Program-made: the position numbers and the translations under genes
Shown: piece after piece, positions 25,661 to 35,369 of the stretch
Layout of the letters: the number at the start of each line of letters is the position of its first letter
How positions within the stretch are numbered: the first letter of the stretch is position 1
The notes under the pieces: model-generated
The model's database searches: none
Seen by the model: the letters and a program-made list of their open reading frames with translations, nothing else
What the model was told of the DNA's origin: nothing
DNA from: Chitinophagales bacterium
GTDB lineage: Bacteria > Bacteroidota > Bacteroidia > Chitinophagales > Chitinophagaceae
Reading direction: 5' to 3'
Assembly (NCBI GenBank): GCA_021323755.1
Contig: JAJPKJ010000009.1
Span: 62,001 to 126,000 of the forward strand
DNA length: 64,000 nucleotides

Positions 25661-26626
25661 ATGGGGATCTTCAATAAAATTTTCGGTAAGAAAGAAAAAG
25701 AAACCTTGGACCAGGGTTTACAAAAGACCAGAGAAGGGTTTTTTGCGAAAATCACCAAGGCGATTGCGGGCAAGGGAACAGTAGATGAAGAAGTCCTTGA
25801 TAATCTCGAAGAAGCATTGGTAAGTGCAGACGTTGGAATTGATACCACCATTGCTATTATTAAAAATATCGAGGCTCGTGTTTCAAAGGATAAATACCTG
25901 GGTACCGGTGAACTCAATAAAATCCTTCAGCAGGAAATTGAATCCATTCTCACACAGCCCGAATCTCCAATCGCTTTCGAATCTGATCTTCCCAAAAAGC
26001 CCTACGTGATTTTGGTAGTAGGGGTGAACGGAGTTGGTAAAACGACGACAATTGGCAAGCTCGCATACAATTTTAAAAAAGCCGGCAAATCGGTTTTATT
26101 GGGCGCTGCGGATACTTTTCGTGCAGCAGCAGTGGATCAATTGACAATCTGGAGTGAACGCGTGGGTGTGCCCATTGTAAAGCAGGCCATGGGCTCTGAT
26201 CCCGGCGCCGTTGCCTTTGACACCATTCAAAGTGGAATTTCCAAAGGCAGTGATGTAATAATCATTGATACAGCCGGGCGATTGCATAATAAGGCGCATT
26301 TAATGGAAGAACTTGCAAAGATCAGTCGGGTAATAAAAAAAATAATGCCCGATGCCCCGCATGAGGTGTTGCTGGTCTTGGACGGTTCTACCGGACAAAA
26401 CGCATTGGAACAGGCAAAACATTTTACCACTGCAACCCAGGTCTCTGCATTGGCTATTACAAAATTGGATGGAACAGCTAAAGGCGGCGTTGTACTGGCG
26501 ATCGCCAGTCAGTTTAAGATTCCGGTAAAATATATTGGTGTTGGCGAAAAAATGGAAGATCTCTTGGTTTTTGATAAACATGAATTTGTTGACAGTCTGT
26601 TTAATTTAGAAAGAAAAGATCAATAA
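25661..26626 (+). CDS. ftsY: Signal recognition particle receptor FtsY
   Basis: 321 residues. It is the membrane-associated SRP receptor GTPase that docks ribosome-nascent chain complexes. The N domain (about 5-95) is followed by the NG GTPase: G1 GVNGVGKTTTIGKLA, insertion box DTFRAAAVDQL, G3 DTAGR, G4 TKLDGTAKGG and the closing GVGEKMEDLLVFD. It has only a very short basic N-terminus and no long acidic A domain, as is usual in this phylum. The next gene starts 10 bases later. Confidence 0.98.
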   Translation: MGIFNKIFGKKEKETLDQGLQKTREGFFAKITKAIAGKGTVDEEVLDNLEEALVSADVGIDTTIAIIKNIEARVSKDKYLGTGELNKILQQEIESILTQPESPIAFESDLPKKPYVILVVGVNGVGKTTTIGKLAYNFKKAGKSVLLGAADTFRAAAVDQLTIWSERVGVPIVKQAMGSDPGAVAFDTIQSGISKGSDVIIIDTAGRLHNKAHLMEELAKISRVIKKIMPDAPHEVLLVLDGSTGQNALEQAKHFTTATQVSALAITKLDGTAKGGVVLAIASQFKIPVKYIGVGEKMEDLLVFDKHEFVDSLFNLERKDQ

Positions 26627-26636
26627 ATTTATTTTG

Positions 26637-27086
26637 ATGAAAGATGCAAAATCAAAGTCCAAAATAGATATCGTCAATGAAATACTGGAAGAATGCATTT
26701 TGGCTTATCCTGTTTCTTCTTTTATCATTAGTCTTTACAAACAATACCTTCAGCGTGGAAGCCTAAGCAAAAAACAGTTACAGGGTTTGTATGGAAAAGC
26801 TTCCAAAATATCAACGCTTCCCCCCGGCAAACTGGCAACTTTAGAAGCGCTGATAAAAAGAATGCCGACAAGGTATAAATCAGAAAAGCCCGCTCCAAAA
26901 CCATTATACCAAAAGGATGAAAGCACGATTCATACCATTAATGAAATTCTGACCAAACTTCCTCAGCACAAGCGGGTTCTGTTTCTTAAAGCGAAATACG
27001 ATAACAATGAACCGCTTTCGGCAGCAGATATCTCCGATCTAAGAAAAATACAGGTCTTGGTAGATAAGAAAGCGAACAGCCAATAG
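26637..27086 (+). CDS. Conserved-looking hypothetical protein downstream of ftsY
   Basis: 149 residues from the ATG at 26637 (MKDAKSKSKIDIVNEIL); the longer frame uses TTG. I do not recognise the family. It is cytoplasmic, helical and basic, with no signal or membrane segment. An N-terminal region (SSFIISLYKQYLQRGSLSKK) resembles a helix-rich bundle. It is 10 bases from ftsY and so probably cotranscribed. Repeats of the HTINEILTKLPQHKRVLFL type indicate a helical hairpin. Confidence 0.65.
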   Translation: MKDAKSKSKIDIVNEILEECILAYPVSSFIISLYKQYLQRGSLSKKQLQGLYGKASKISTLPPGKLATLEALIKRMPTRYKSEKPAPKPLYQKDESTIHTINEILTKLPQHKRVLFLKAKYDNNEPLSAADISDLRKIQVLVDKKANSQ

Positions 27087-27164
27087 CCCTCTGGCAAACA
27101 TCCATTTCGTCGCAGCATTTTTCGATCTTGTCTCTTTTGCAAGGTATCATTAATCATAGCAGAA

Positions 27165-27172
27165 TATTTTTG
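27165..27172 (+). promoter_or_regulatory. -7 element (TATTTTTG) of the second outer-membrane beta-barrel gene
   Basis: An exact match to TAnnTTTG 24 bases upstream of the ATG at 27197. A TTTG at 27136-27139 lies 25 bases upstream, longer than the usual 17-23, so the -33 element is uncertain. Confidence 0.4.
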
Positions 27173-27196
27173 TGCCCGAAATAAAAAAGAATTGCT

Positions 27197-29878
27197 ATGA
27201 AAAAATTTTTATTAATAATCGCTGCTTCCTTTTTTACGATATGCGCTTCGGCACAATTTCCAATGGGCGGGAATGGTGGAAACCAGGCTGCGCAAAACAT
27301 CGGTCACGTTTATGGTAAGGTAGTAGATAGTGTCGGAAAACCAATTTCTGATGTATCTGTTGTCCTATTGCAAAACAAGTATGACTCCGTTTCTAAAAAA
27401 AGAAAGGACATTCTTTTCAAGGCTCTGATCACCAAAGCCAATGGTGAATTTAGTCTGGAAGAATTGCCTTTGTTCGGTGGACTCAAATTAAAAATTTCTG
27501 CAACCGGTTATAAACCTTACGAACAAGCGATCAGTTTTCAGATGAAGATGCCGGCCGCTAACGCGACCCCATCACAATCGCAATCATCAAATCCAATGGC
27601 AGCAATGTCAGGAATGATAAATGCATTTGATAAAGACCTGGGTAATATAAAACTGGCAACGGATGTAAAGCAACTGGAGGCGATAACTGTTACCGGAAGC
27701 AAGCCAACTTTAAAAATGGATATTGATAAAAAAACATACAATGTTGAAAAAGATATAGTGAGTCAGGGGGGCACCGCGTTGGATGTGATGAGAAATGTTC
27801 CTTCGGTGAATGTTGATATTGATGGAAATGTAACGCTGCGAAATGCGACGCCGCAAATTTATATTGAAGGAAGACCCACTACATTGACGCTTGATCAAAT
27901 TCCGGCTGATGCCATTGAAAGTGTTGAAGTGATCACCAATCCATCTGCAAAATATGATGCTTCTGGCGGAGGTTCGGGCATTTTAAATATAATTCTTAAA
28001 AAGAATCGTAAAGCCGGTTACAATGGTAATCTCCGTGCGGGCATTGACAAATACGGCGCCTTCAACGGTGGCGGCGATTTTAACGTTCGCGAAGGAAAGA
28101 TTAATTTTTCTGCAAGTGCTTTCATGAATCGGATGAATGGAAAAACGACCGGGACGACCGACAGAACAAATTTTGTGGATACCCCTCAAACTTCCATTAA
28201 TCAAACAAATCTTGACAGAAATAAAGGGGCCTTTGTTTTTGGCAGAGTTGGCATTGATTTTTTTGCAAGCAACCGAACCACATTTTCACTTGCCGGAATT
28301 AAAGTACACGGTGAATTTAAGCCAACCCAAATATTGAATCTTACCACCGATAGTTTATATAATACCGGAACAACATCAAGTTTTAGTCAACGATTATCAA
28401 ATACGGATCGAATCTTTAATGCCAATGGTGTGCAATTCGGATTCAAACATCTTTTCCCGACAGAAGGAGAAACCCTGACTGCCGATTTTAATTTCTTCTC
28501 AGGCAAGAACAGTAACAATTCTTTGTACACCACCAATTATTATGACAATGGAATTGGAAGCAATATTGATGGCACGACCTTTCAGAGAACATTGGGAAGC
28601 GGGAATAATCAGTTCATGACCATTCAAACAGATTATGTAAAACCCTTCAGCAGCAAGACCAAGCTGGAAACGGGTTTGCGCGCCTCCATGCAAAAGCTTG
28701 CCAACGTAAGCAATAACTATTTGTATAATGATTCGGCACAGGAATACCTGATCTCGCCATTAGCTTCAAGCAATTACAACAATAGCAATAATGTTTATGC
28801 TGCATATGTTTCATTGACAAGCGCTATTAAAAATTTTGGCTACCAGGTTGGGTTAAGAGCAGAGAGCTCCAATTACAAGGGAGAAGATCATTACATGACT
28901 CAGGAAAAAGATGGGTCATTCAACGATACGCTTGGAAATTTTAGCAACAAATACCCGGTAAGCTTATTTCCTTCAGTGTTCTTAAGCCAGAAATTGGGAG
29001 GTAAACAAGAATTACAATTGAGTTATACGCGTCGTGTCAATCGCCCGGGGTTTTTCCAGTTGATTCCCTTTGTTGATTATTCTGACAGTTTAAATATAAG
29101 AAGAGGTAATCCAAATCTTGTTCCTGAATTTACCAATTCCTTCGAGTTCTCTTATATGAAAACAATGAAAGGCAACAACACATTTTTGGCTTCGGTATAT
29201 TACAAATACACCACCAATCTTATCACCAGCACGATCGATACGTTTTTTAACCCGGTAGCGAATAAAGAAGATCTGCTAAACACTTTTGTAAATGCGAATT
29301 CAAGCAGGACAATGGGAGCCGAGCTGACGACCATAAACACCATTACCAGGTGGCTGGACATTACCGTGAATGTTAATCTTTATAATTCAAAAATCAATAC
29401 CAGTAATATTTCAACCGATGAGGTGCAGCCGGCACTATGGAGCTGGTTTGGAAAATTCAACAGTAATTTCAAGCTGCCCGGAAAATTCAAATTGCAACTA
29501 ACAGCAACTTACCAGTCAAAAACGAACCTGCCGGTCAATACCAATTCCGGACAAATGGGACCTCCTCAAATGACAGCTCAGAGCGCATCACAGGGGTATA
29601 TCAAGCCATTCTACGGGATTGACGCAGCCATCAGCAGAAGTTTTTTGAAAAAAGATGCTGCAACAATAAGTCTTAGCTTTAGTGATATTTTCAGAACGCG
29701 CATCAACGATCAATATTCTTCAAGCGAATTCTTTGTGCAGAATTACAGCCGTATCCGCGACCCGCAAATGATAAGATTGAATTTCACTTATCGTTTTGGG
29801 AAATTAGATGTATCCCTCTTTAAACGTAAGAACATGAACAGCAGCGGGACCGGTGATGCGACTCAGGGAATGCAATAA
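27197..29878 (+). CDS. Outer-membrane beta-barrel protein, paralogue of the gene at 447-3110
   Basis: 893 residues. A signal peptide ends at ASAQFPMGGN. The carboxypeptidase-regulatory domain (GHVYGKVVDSVGKPISDVSV), plug (QIPADAIESVEVITNPSAKY), ILNIILKKNRKAGYNGNLRA and barrel end (FRFGK-type NFTYRFGKLDVSLFKRKN) align residue for residue with the minus-strand paralogue over the whole length. The GDIQQALA-type loop is replaced by a Pro/Ser/Met-rich linker (ATPSQSQSSNPMAAMSGM). No partner lipoprotein is adjacent; GH3 and an esterase follow on the same strand. Confidence 0.88.
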   Translation: MKKFLLIIAASFFTICASAQFPMGGNGGNQAAQNIGHVYGKVVDSVGKPISDVSVVLLQNKYDSVSKKRKDILFKALITKANGEFSLEELPLFGGLKLKISATGYKPYEQAISFQMKMPAANATPSQSQSSNPMAAMSGMINAFDKDLGNIKLATDVKQLEAITVTGSKPTLKMDIDKKTYNVEKDIVSQGGTALDVMRNVPSVNVDIDGNVTLRNATPQIYIEGRPTTLTLDQIPADAIESVEVITNPSAKYDASGGGSGILNIILKKNRKAGYNGNLRAGIDKYGAFNGGGDFNVREGKINFSASAFMNRMNGKTTGTTDRTNFVDTPQTSINQTNLDRNKGAFVFGRVGIDFFASNRTTFSLAGIKVHGEFKPTQILNLTTDSLYNTGTTSSFSQRLSNTDRIFNANGVQFGFKHLFPTEGETLTADFNFFSGKNSNNSLYTTNYYDNGIGSNIDGTTFQRTLGSGNNQFMTIQTDYVKPFSSKTKLETGLRASMQKLANVSNNYLYNDSAQEYLISPLASSNYNNSNNVYAAYVSLTSAIKNFGYQVGLRAESSNYKGEDHYMTQEKDGSFNDTLGNFSNKYPVSLFPSVFLSQKLGGKQELQLSYTRRVNRPGFFQLIPFVDYSDSLNIRRGNPNLVPEFTNSFEFSYMKTMKGNNTFLASVYYKYTTNLITSTIDTFFNPVANKEDLLNTFVNANSSRTMGAELTTINTITRWLDITVNVNLYNSKINTSNISTDEVQPALWSWFGKFNSNFKLPGKFKLQLTATYQSKTNLPVNTNSGQMGPPQMTAQSASQGYIKPFYGIDAAISRSFLKKDAATISLSFSDIFRTRINDQYSSSEFFVQNYSRIRDPQMIRLNFTYRFGKLDVSLFKRKNMNSSGTGDATQGMQ

Positions 29879-29982
29879 TAAATAGTTGAGCATTTATAAT
29901 TCAGGCATCCGGAATTAAGCATTTCGGATGCCCTATCTGGTCATCGCATAATAAAACTTTTCATTTCCAAAAAACAATTGCA

Positions 29983-32400
29983 ATGAAACATTCAAGACTA
30001 TTGATTTTTCTCTCGCTTCTTTGTTTTTCAGCAACAGCACAACAAACACTTCCGCAATTAGGTAAGAATTCGATTAAAGAGGTCATTGCCGCAATGACGG
30101 TGGAAGAAAAAGCAAAATTGGTGGTGGGTATGGGGTTTAAGTTTCCCGGAGCGCCCGCCAATAATAGGAGAAATGATTCAACCAATAAAAAAAGAGACAC
30201 AACACTGGTAACTGCTGGATTTAAGCTACCCCCTTCAGATCCGGATGCGGATAAATTTCCCGAAAAGGTTCCGGGCGCTGCGGGAAGAACTCATCCGATC
30301 CCGCGTTTAGGAATTCCTTCCATCACCGTTTCTGATGGACCAGCCGGAGTTCGCATTTCACCTATAAGAAATGGAGATAGCTCTAAGACCTTTTATGCTA
30401 CCGCATTTCCTGTTGCCACATTACTGGCATCATCGTGGGACACCGCACTGGTAAGAAAGGTCGGAGTCGCATTCGGCAGTGAAGTGCATGAATATGGAAT
30501 TGACATCTTACTCGCACCTGCATTGAATATTCATCGCAATCCGCTTGGCGGAAGAAATTTTGAGTATTATTCTGAAGATCCGTTGGTTGCTGGCTATATG
30601 ACTGCAGCCATCGTGAATGGCATTCAATCCAATGGTGTGGGCACTTCTATAAAACATTTTGCTGCAAACAACCAGGAAACAAACAGAAATTCGGTGAATA
30701 CAATCGTCAGTGAACGAGCGATGAGAGAGATTTATTTGAAAGGATTTGAGATCGCGGTAAAAAAATCACAACCCTGGACAGTGATGTCTTCTTACAACAA
30801 AGTGAATGGAATATATACTTCCGAACGCCGCGATCTGCTGACTTCCATATTGCATAATGAATGGGGTTTTAAAGGGTTTGTAATGACGGATTGGTTTGGG
30901 GGAAAGGACGCCGTTGCTCAAATGAACGCCGGCAATGATCTGCTCATGCCCGGAAATCCAAATCAGATAAAAGCGGTAACCGATGCAATCAATAACGGCA
31001 CCATAAGCAAGGAACAGATCGATAAGAATGTTGAACGAATCTTAACGATCATTCTCAAATCGCCATCATTCAAGAAATATAAGAATTCTGATAAACCCGA
31101 TCTCAAGAAAGACGCTCAAATAACGCGCACGGCAGCAGCTGAAGGTATGGTTCTTTTGAAAAATGAATCAAACACGCTTCCTTTTAAACAGGCAAAAAAC
31201 ATCGCGTTGTTTGGAAACACCTCTTACGATATAATTGCAGGTGGCACCGGCAGCGGCGATGTTAATAAAGCCTATAAAATTTCTTTGGAAGAAGGTCTGA
31301 TAAATGCCGGGTATAACGTTAATGCCTATCTCAAAAATGCCTATACGACATATATCAACGAGCAAAAATCAAAAAGACCAAAGCCGCGGTTCTTCTTCAT
31401 GCTTCCGCCGCCGATTCCTGAATTGATCATCGATCATAATAATCTGCAACAGCAGGTCAATGATGCAGATGTAGCAATCATTACTTTAGGAAGAAATGCC
31501 GGGGAAGGGGCAGACAGAAAACTGGAAAACGATTTTAATATTTCCGATACAGAGCATATTTTAATTAAAAATATCGCCACTGCTTTCCATGCAAAAGGAA
31601 AAAAGGTTCTGGTAGTATTGAATATTGGCGGGGTGATCGAAGTTGCAAGTTGGAAAGATGATGTGGATGCGATCCTCCTTGCCTGGCAACCCGGATTAGA
31701 AGCGGGGAATTCAATTGCCGACATTATCAGCGGAAAAATAAATCCATCTGGTAAATTGGCAACAACTTTTCCAGTTGCATACACGGATGTCCCTTCTGCA
31801 AAGAATTTTCCCGGAAAAGAATTGCCGCAAACAGGTAATCAACCGGCGAATGCTGGACCCTTTTCCAGCAAGCCTTCTGAAGTGATCTATGAAGAGGGAA
31901 TTTATGTCGGCTACCGCTATTATTCTACATTCAACATAAAGCCTGCTTATGAATTTGGTTATGGATTATCGTATACTGATTTTGGTTACGGTGATCTCAA
32001 ACTCAGCTCTTCAGCCTTTATCAATAAAATAACGGCAACGATAACCATTACCAATAAAGGAAATGTCGCGGGAAAAGAAGTCGCCGAATTATATATCAGC
32101 GCACCATCAAAAAAATTAGATAAACCTGCAGAAGAATTAAAGGCATTTGCAAAAACCAGATTATTAAAGCCGGGGGAATCACAGACACTGACATTTACCA
32201 TTGATGCAGCCGATCTTTCTTCTTACGACACGAGATCTGCGTCATGGATCGCAGAGTCCGGAAAATACACAGTAAATCTGGGCGCCTCTTCTGTCAATAT
32301 CAAACGAACGGCTTCATTTGATCTTGCCAAAGACATCGTTACTGAAAAAGATAAAAATCAATTGTCACCACAGGTTGACATTAATGAATTGAAAAAATAA
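29983..32400 (+). CDS. Glycoside hydrolase family 3 beta-glucosidase
   Basis: 805 residues with a signal peptide (LIFLSLLCFSATAQ), so periplasmic or outer-membrane associated. The GH3 N-terminal domain holds the KHFAANNQETNRNSVNT motif (Lys224-His225) and nucleophile Asp303 in GFVMTDWFGG; the C-terminal GH3 domain follows, with fibronectin type III-like sheet at the end (KEVAELYISAPSKKLDKPAEEL). A Gly/Pro/Asn-rich stretch (about residues 50-105) interrupts the first domain before the ITVSDGPAGVR motif. Linkage specificity cannot be read from sequence. A terminator follows. Confidence 0.93.
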   Translation: MKHSRLLIFLSLLCFSATAQQTLPQLGKNSIKEVIAAMTVEEKAKLVVGMGFKFPGAPANNRRNDSTNKKRDTTLVTAGFKLPPSDPDADKFPEKVPGAAGRTHPIPRLGIPSITVSDGPAGVRISPIRNGDSSKTFYATAFPVATLLASSWDTALVRKVGVAFGSEVHEYGIDILLAPALNIHRNPLGGRNFEYYSEDPLVAGYMTAAIVNGIQSNGVGTSIKHFAANNQETNRNSVNTIVSERAMREIYLKGFEIAVKKSQPWTVMSSYNKVNGIYTSERRDLLTSILHNEWGFKGFVMTDWFGGKDAVAQMNAGNDLLMPGNPNQIKAVTDAINNGTISKEQIDKNVERILTIILKSPSFKKYKNSDKPDLKKDAQITRTAAAEGMVLLKNESNTLPFKQAKNIALFGNTSYDIIAGGTGSGDVNKAYKISLEEGLINAGYNVNAYLKNAYTTYINEQKSKRPKPRFFFMLPPPIPELIIDHNNLQQQVNDADVAIITLGRNAGEGADRKLENDFNISDTEHILIKNIATAFHAKGKKVLVVLNIGGVIEVASWKDDVDAILLAWQPGLEAGNSIADIISGKINPSGKLATTFPVAYTDVPSAKNFPGKELPQTGNQPANAGPFSSKPSEVIYEEGIYVGYRYYSTFNIKPAYEFGYGLSYTDFGYGDLKLSSSAFINKITATITITNKGNVAGKEVAELYISAPSKKLDKPAEELKAFAKTRLLKPGESQTLTFTIDAADLSSYDTRSASWIAESGKYTVNLGASSVNIKRTASFDLAKDIVTEKDKNQLSPQVDINELKK

Positions 32401-32416
32401 ATCCAGATTACCGAAG

Positions 32417-32456
32417 GCTGTAGTACTGTTTTTAGAACATACTGCAGCTTTTTTAT
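32417..32456 (+). terminator. Terminator after the GH3 gene
   Basis: GCTGTAGTA (32417-32425) pairs with TACTGCAGC (32440-32448) with one wobble, then a TTTTTT tract. Confidence 0.75.
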
Positions 32457-32505
32457 TTATTTCAACTGAAAGTCTTTTTTAAATATTTTCTTCCTGATAT
32501 TTTTC

Positions 32506-32513
32506 TACATTTG
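32506..32513 (+). promoter_or_regulatory. -7 element (TACATTTG) of the carboxylesterase gene
   Basis: An exact match to TAnnTTTG about 20 bases before the ATG at 32534. A T-rich stretch, but no TTTG, lies at the -33 position. Confidence 0.45.
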
Positions 32514-32533
32514 AAGGTTTCAAAATAAAATTT

Positions 32534-34102
32534 ATGATGGGTATTCTTCAACCAAAAAAAATTACGTTCCTATTTTTTTTATTGATCACAACAATTTGCT
32601 ATGGGCAGCACGAAAGATTTCCGGACATTATTAAGGTAGATGGTGGATTTATTTCCGGAGTTGAAAATGCGGGTGATGATGATATTCATGTTTATAAGGG
32701 CATTCCTTTTGCTGCACCACCTGTTGGCTTTTTACGTTGGAGAGAACCACAGCCTGTCAGTCCATGGAAGAAAATAAAAAAGTGCGACGTTTTTTCTGCT
32801 AGCCCCATGCAAAATAAGCCTGTTCCCTTTGGAGTTTATACTCCGGAATTTTTAATTCCTGATACGCCGATCAATGAAGATTGTCTGTATTTAAATGTTT
32901 GGACAGGTGCAAGGACGGCTAAAGAAAAAAGACCGGTTATCGTTTGGATCTATGGGGGAGGTTTTGCCAGCGGCGGAAGCGCATGCCCAATTTATGATGG
33001 AGAGGCGATGGCAAGAAAAGGAGTCGTGTTTGTGAGCTTCAATTATCGGGTTGGTGTCTTTGGATTTTTTTCGCATCCTGAATTGTCCAAAGAATTTGGT
33101 CGCAATGCTTCAGGAAATTATGGACTGATGGATCAGATCGCCGCAATAAAATGGGTAAAAAGGAATATTGCTGCATTCGGTGGGAACCCGGATAACATAA
33201 CGATTGCCGGGCAGTCTGCCGGAGCGGTCAGTGTAAATTGTTTGGTGGCATCACCACTTTGTGAAGGATTATTTCAACACGCCATTGCAGAAAGCGGAGC
33301 GATGTTTCTCAATGGAATGATCAGATCCAATATTACCTTGAGCCAGGCAGAAAAAAATGGCGAGCGTTTGATGCAGTCCTTTAATGTTTCTACCATTAAT
33401 GATCTGAGAAGGGTCTCTGCAGATGAATTACTAAAAAAAGCACAAGGATTCAACAATGTCATTATCGATGGATATGTTTTGCCTGATCAGGTTGCCAATA
33501 TTTTTGCTGCCGGCAAACAAAATGATGTTGATGTGATAACAGGCTGGAACGCCGATGACGGGTTTCTATTCAGCGGGCCTAAAACGGCCACAGAATTTAA
33601 AAAACAAATTGAAGAGCAGTACGGAGCCGACGCGCCAACTGTATTAAAATATTATCCATCTTCCACAGATGATCAGGCTTATACATCGCAAATTAAAATG
33701 AGTCGCGATTTGCTTTTCGGAATTCAGAACTATACCTGGGCCATTACGCAAAGCGAAAAAGGGAAAAAGAAAATTTATGTTTATAATTTCAACCGTAAGG
33801 TCCCTGCATTGGGTGATTTTGTAAAATACGGAGCCTTTCACACGGGCGAGGTTGTTTATGCTTATGATAATTTAAAATATGAAAATCGCCCCTGGGATCC
33901 CTTAGATAATGATCTTTCTAAATTAATGTCTTCCTATTGGGTAAATTTTGCGACGCGCGGAAACCCCAATGGCAGCGGACTTCCCGACTGGCAGCCATAC
34001 AACACCAAAGACAATAAAGTAATGTTATTTGATGAAAAATCGAAACTACAATCTTTACCTACAAAACAGCAATTGGATTTTTTGATCGGGAAGATGAAGT
34101 GA
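32534..34102 (+). CDS. Secreted type-B carboxylesterase
   Basis: 522 residues. A signal peptide ends at CYGQHERFPD. It has an alpha/beta-hydrolase fold with the type-B patterns EDCLYLNVWTG, oxyanion hole GGGFASGGS and nucleophile Ser228 in GQSAGAVSV. The catalytic His lies in FHTGEVVYAYDN (about 429) and the acid probably in NADDGFLFSG. Hydrolyses carboxylic esters; the substrate is unknown. It lies between GH3 and LolA-like genes with its own promoter and a bidirectional terminator. Confidence 0.9.
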   Translation: MMGILQPKKITFLFFLLITTICYGQHERFPDIIKVDGGFISGVENAGDDDIHVYKGIPFAAPPVGFLRWREPQPVSPWKKIKKCDVFSASPMQNKPVPFGVYTPEFLIPDTPINEDCLYLNVWTGARTAKEKRPVIVWIYGGGFASGGSACPIYDGEAMARKGVVFVSFNYRVGVFGFFSHPELSKEFGRNASGNYGLMDQIAAIKWVKRNIAAFGGNPDNITIAGQSAGAVSVNCLVASPLCEGLFQHAIAESGAMFLNGMIRSNITLSQAEKNGERLMQSFNVSTINDLRRVSADELLKKAQGFNNVIIDGYVLPDQVANIFAAGKQNDVDVITGWNADDGFLFSGPKTATEFKKQIEEQYGADAPTVLKYYPSSTDDQAYTSQIKMSRDLLFGIQNYTWAITQSEKGKKKIYVYNFNRKVPALGDFVKYGAFHTGEVVYAYDNLKYENRPWDPLDNDLSKLMSSYWVNFATRGNPNGSGLPDWQPYNTKDNKVMLFDEKSKLQSLPTKQQLDFLIGKMK

Positions 34103-34136
34103 AATTTCGATCATTGAATATTAGATCTTTAAAATC

Positions 34137-34170
34137 AAAAAGCATGGACTTTTTTGTCCATGCTTTTTTT
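34137..34170. terminator. Bidirectional terminator
   Basis: AGCATGGAC (34141-34149) and GTCCATGCT (34156-34164) form a perfect 9-bp stem with a six-T loop, with A-run upstream and T-run downstream. It serves the esterase (+) and the LolA-like gene (-). Confidence 0.85.
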
Positions 34171-34190
34171 GTAGATGAAAATTTTAGAAA

Positions 34191-34919
34191 TTATTTTGAT
34201 GGCATATCAAATGCTTTTGGATCCACTGGCTGATTGATCTCCACTTTCTTTACTGTTGCAGATAATTGAAACTGCCCGCCAAAATCTGTATCAATGGTAT
34301 TGGCCATTGTGTAACCGAAATCTGTTTTCTTGAAATCAGAATAAGTTACCGAAATCTCTACATCCTGTCCCATCGCGTTTCCATGTCTGACAGCCTTGAT
34401 AAGATAGTAAGTGGTGGGATCAATATAATAATTTGTGGCTATTCCATCAGGAGAAGTGAGTTTTATTTTATAAGCGTTTACGTTCCCAACTTTTTCCTGT
34501 CCTTGCAATTCAGCTTTGTAGCCGAGCGCAGCATAATTTAAAATAGGCCCGCCAATGTATAATTGTTCTTTAAAATTTTTTAACTCATCTGCCTGCATTG
34601 CCGTGGCATCAGCTGCACCAGCCATTGGATTTACCATCCAGCCGCCTTTATCGGTAACACATTGAATGATCTTTTGTCCCTGGAAATCACTTTCGCTTTT
34701 ATATCCTTTTCCATTTACGATCGTAACGGAATTAGGAGCTTCATTTCCCATTACCGTCATGGTTGCATCCAAATGAATTGAATTTAGTTTGCTTACCAGA
34801 TCTTTGCCCCCGACCGCACTTATATGCTTTGCAATAATGTCGTCAACCGATTGAGCGCTGGCAGAAAATATGGCAAAGACAGCGATCATTGACAACAGAT
34901 AAAACTTTAAGGTTTTCAT
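34191..34919 (-). CDS. LolA-like secreted protein
   Basis: 242 residues with a signal peptide (LLSMIAVFAIFSASAQ). The mature part (SVDDIIAKHISAVGGKDLVSK; GKGYKSESDFQGQKIIQCVT; YYIDPTTYYLIKAVRHGN) shows the beta-sheet pattern of LolA/LolB-like outer-membrane lipoprotein-sorting proteins used across Bacteroidota. A direct role in lipoprotein traffic is not shown. Its gene lies 55 bases downstream of a small membrane protein and YceI, all on the minus strand. Confidence 0.6.
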   Translation of the reverse strand: MKTLKFYLLSMIAVFAIFSASAQSVDDIIAKHISAVGGKDLVSKLNSIHLDATMTVMGNEAPNSVTIVNGKGYKSESDFQGQKIIQCVTDKGGWMVNPMAGAADATAMQADELKNFKEQLYIGGPILNYAALGYKAELQGQEKVGNVNAYKIKLTSPDGIATNYYIDPTTYYLIKAVRHGNAMGQDVEISVTYSDFKKTDFGYTMANTIDTDFGGQFQLSATVKKVEINQPVDPKAFDMPSK

Positions 34920-34974
34920 TTTTTAATATTTAAGAATTACAAATTGTGATTTAAAAAATTTTGATGAAGATAAA

Positions 34975-35364
34975 TTATTCTTTTATAAAAAGCTCTTTTA
35001 ATGCCAACCATGAAACCGCAGGAAAAAAATGCATGGGTATCACCAATCCATAAAAGAGTTCAGGGTTCTTAATATCAACCGGGATATCTACATAAAATGG
35101 AACAATGATACTGGCAAATGAGAGCAGAACAAATACGAGGTTGAAGACTGCTTTGCCTTTTTTCAAAAACCATTTCTTGATAAAATAGTATAAAGTACCG
35201 GCAAGTATACAAGCAATCAAACATACGCTTATCATACTACCGGGATTCACGATTTTTGAAAAATCTGTTTCCAAGGCAAAATAATATACTTTATAATAGA
35301 CAATGCAGGCAACAGATGAAAAGATGCCTGCACTGATACTTAATAAAAATATTTTCTTAAACAT
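34975..35364 (-). CDS. Small four-helix membrane protein, function unknown
   Basis: 129 residues with about four hydrophobic segments (IFLLSISAGIFSSVACIVYY; MISVCLIACILAGTLYYFI; AVFNLVFVLLSFASIIVPFYV; FYGLVIPMHFFPAVSWLAL). I do not recognise a named family. It starts five bases after the YceI stop, so the two are almost certainly translated from one transcript. Confidence 0.7.
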   Translation of the reverse strand: MFKKIFLLSISAGIFSSVACIVYYKVYYFALETDFSKIVNPGSMISVCLIACILAGTLYYFIKKWFLKKGKAVFNLVFVLLSFASIIVPFYVDIPVDIKNPELFYGLVIPMHFFPAVSWLALKELFIKE

Positions 35365-35369
35365 CCAAT

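Noticed and set aside
29904-29932. Hairpin GGCATCCG/CGGATGCC after the second outer-membrane protein gene
   Set aside because: The stem is 8 bp with one unpaired base region but is followed by CTATCTGG rather than a T-run, so it is not convincing as a terminator.
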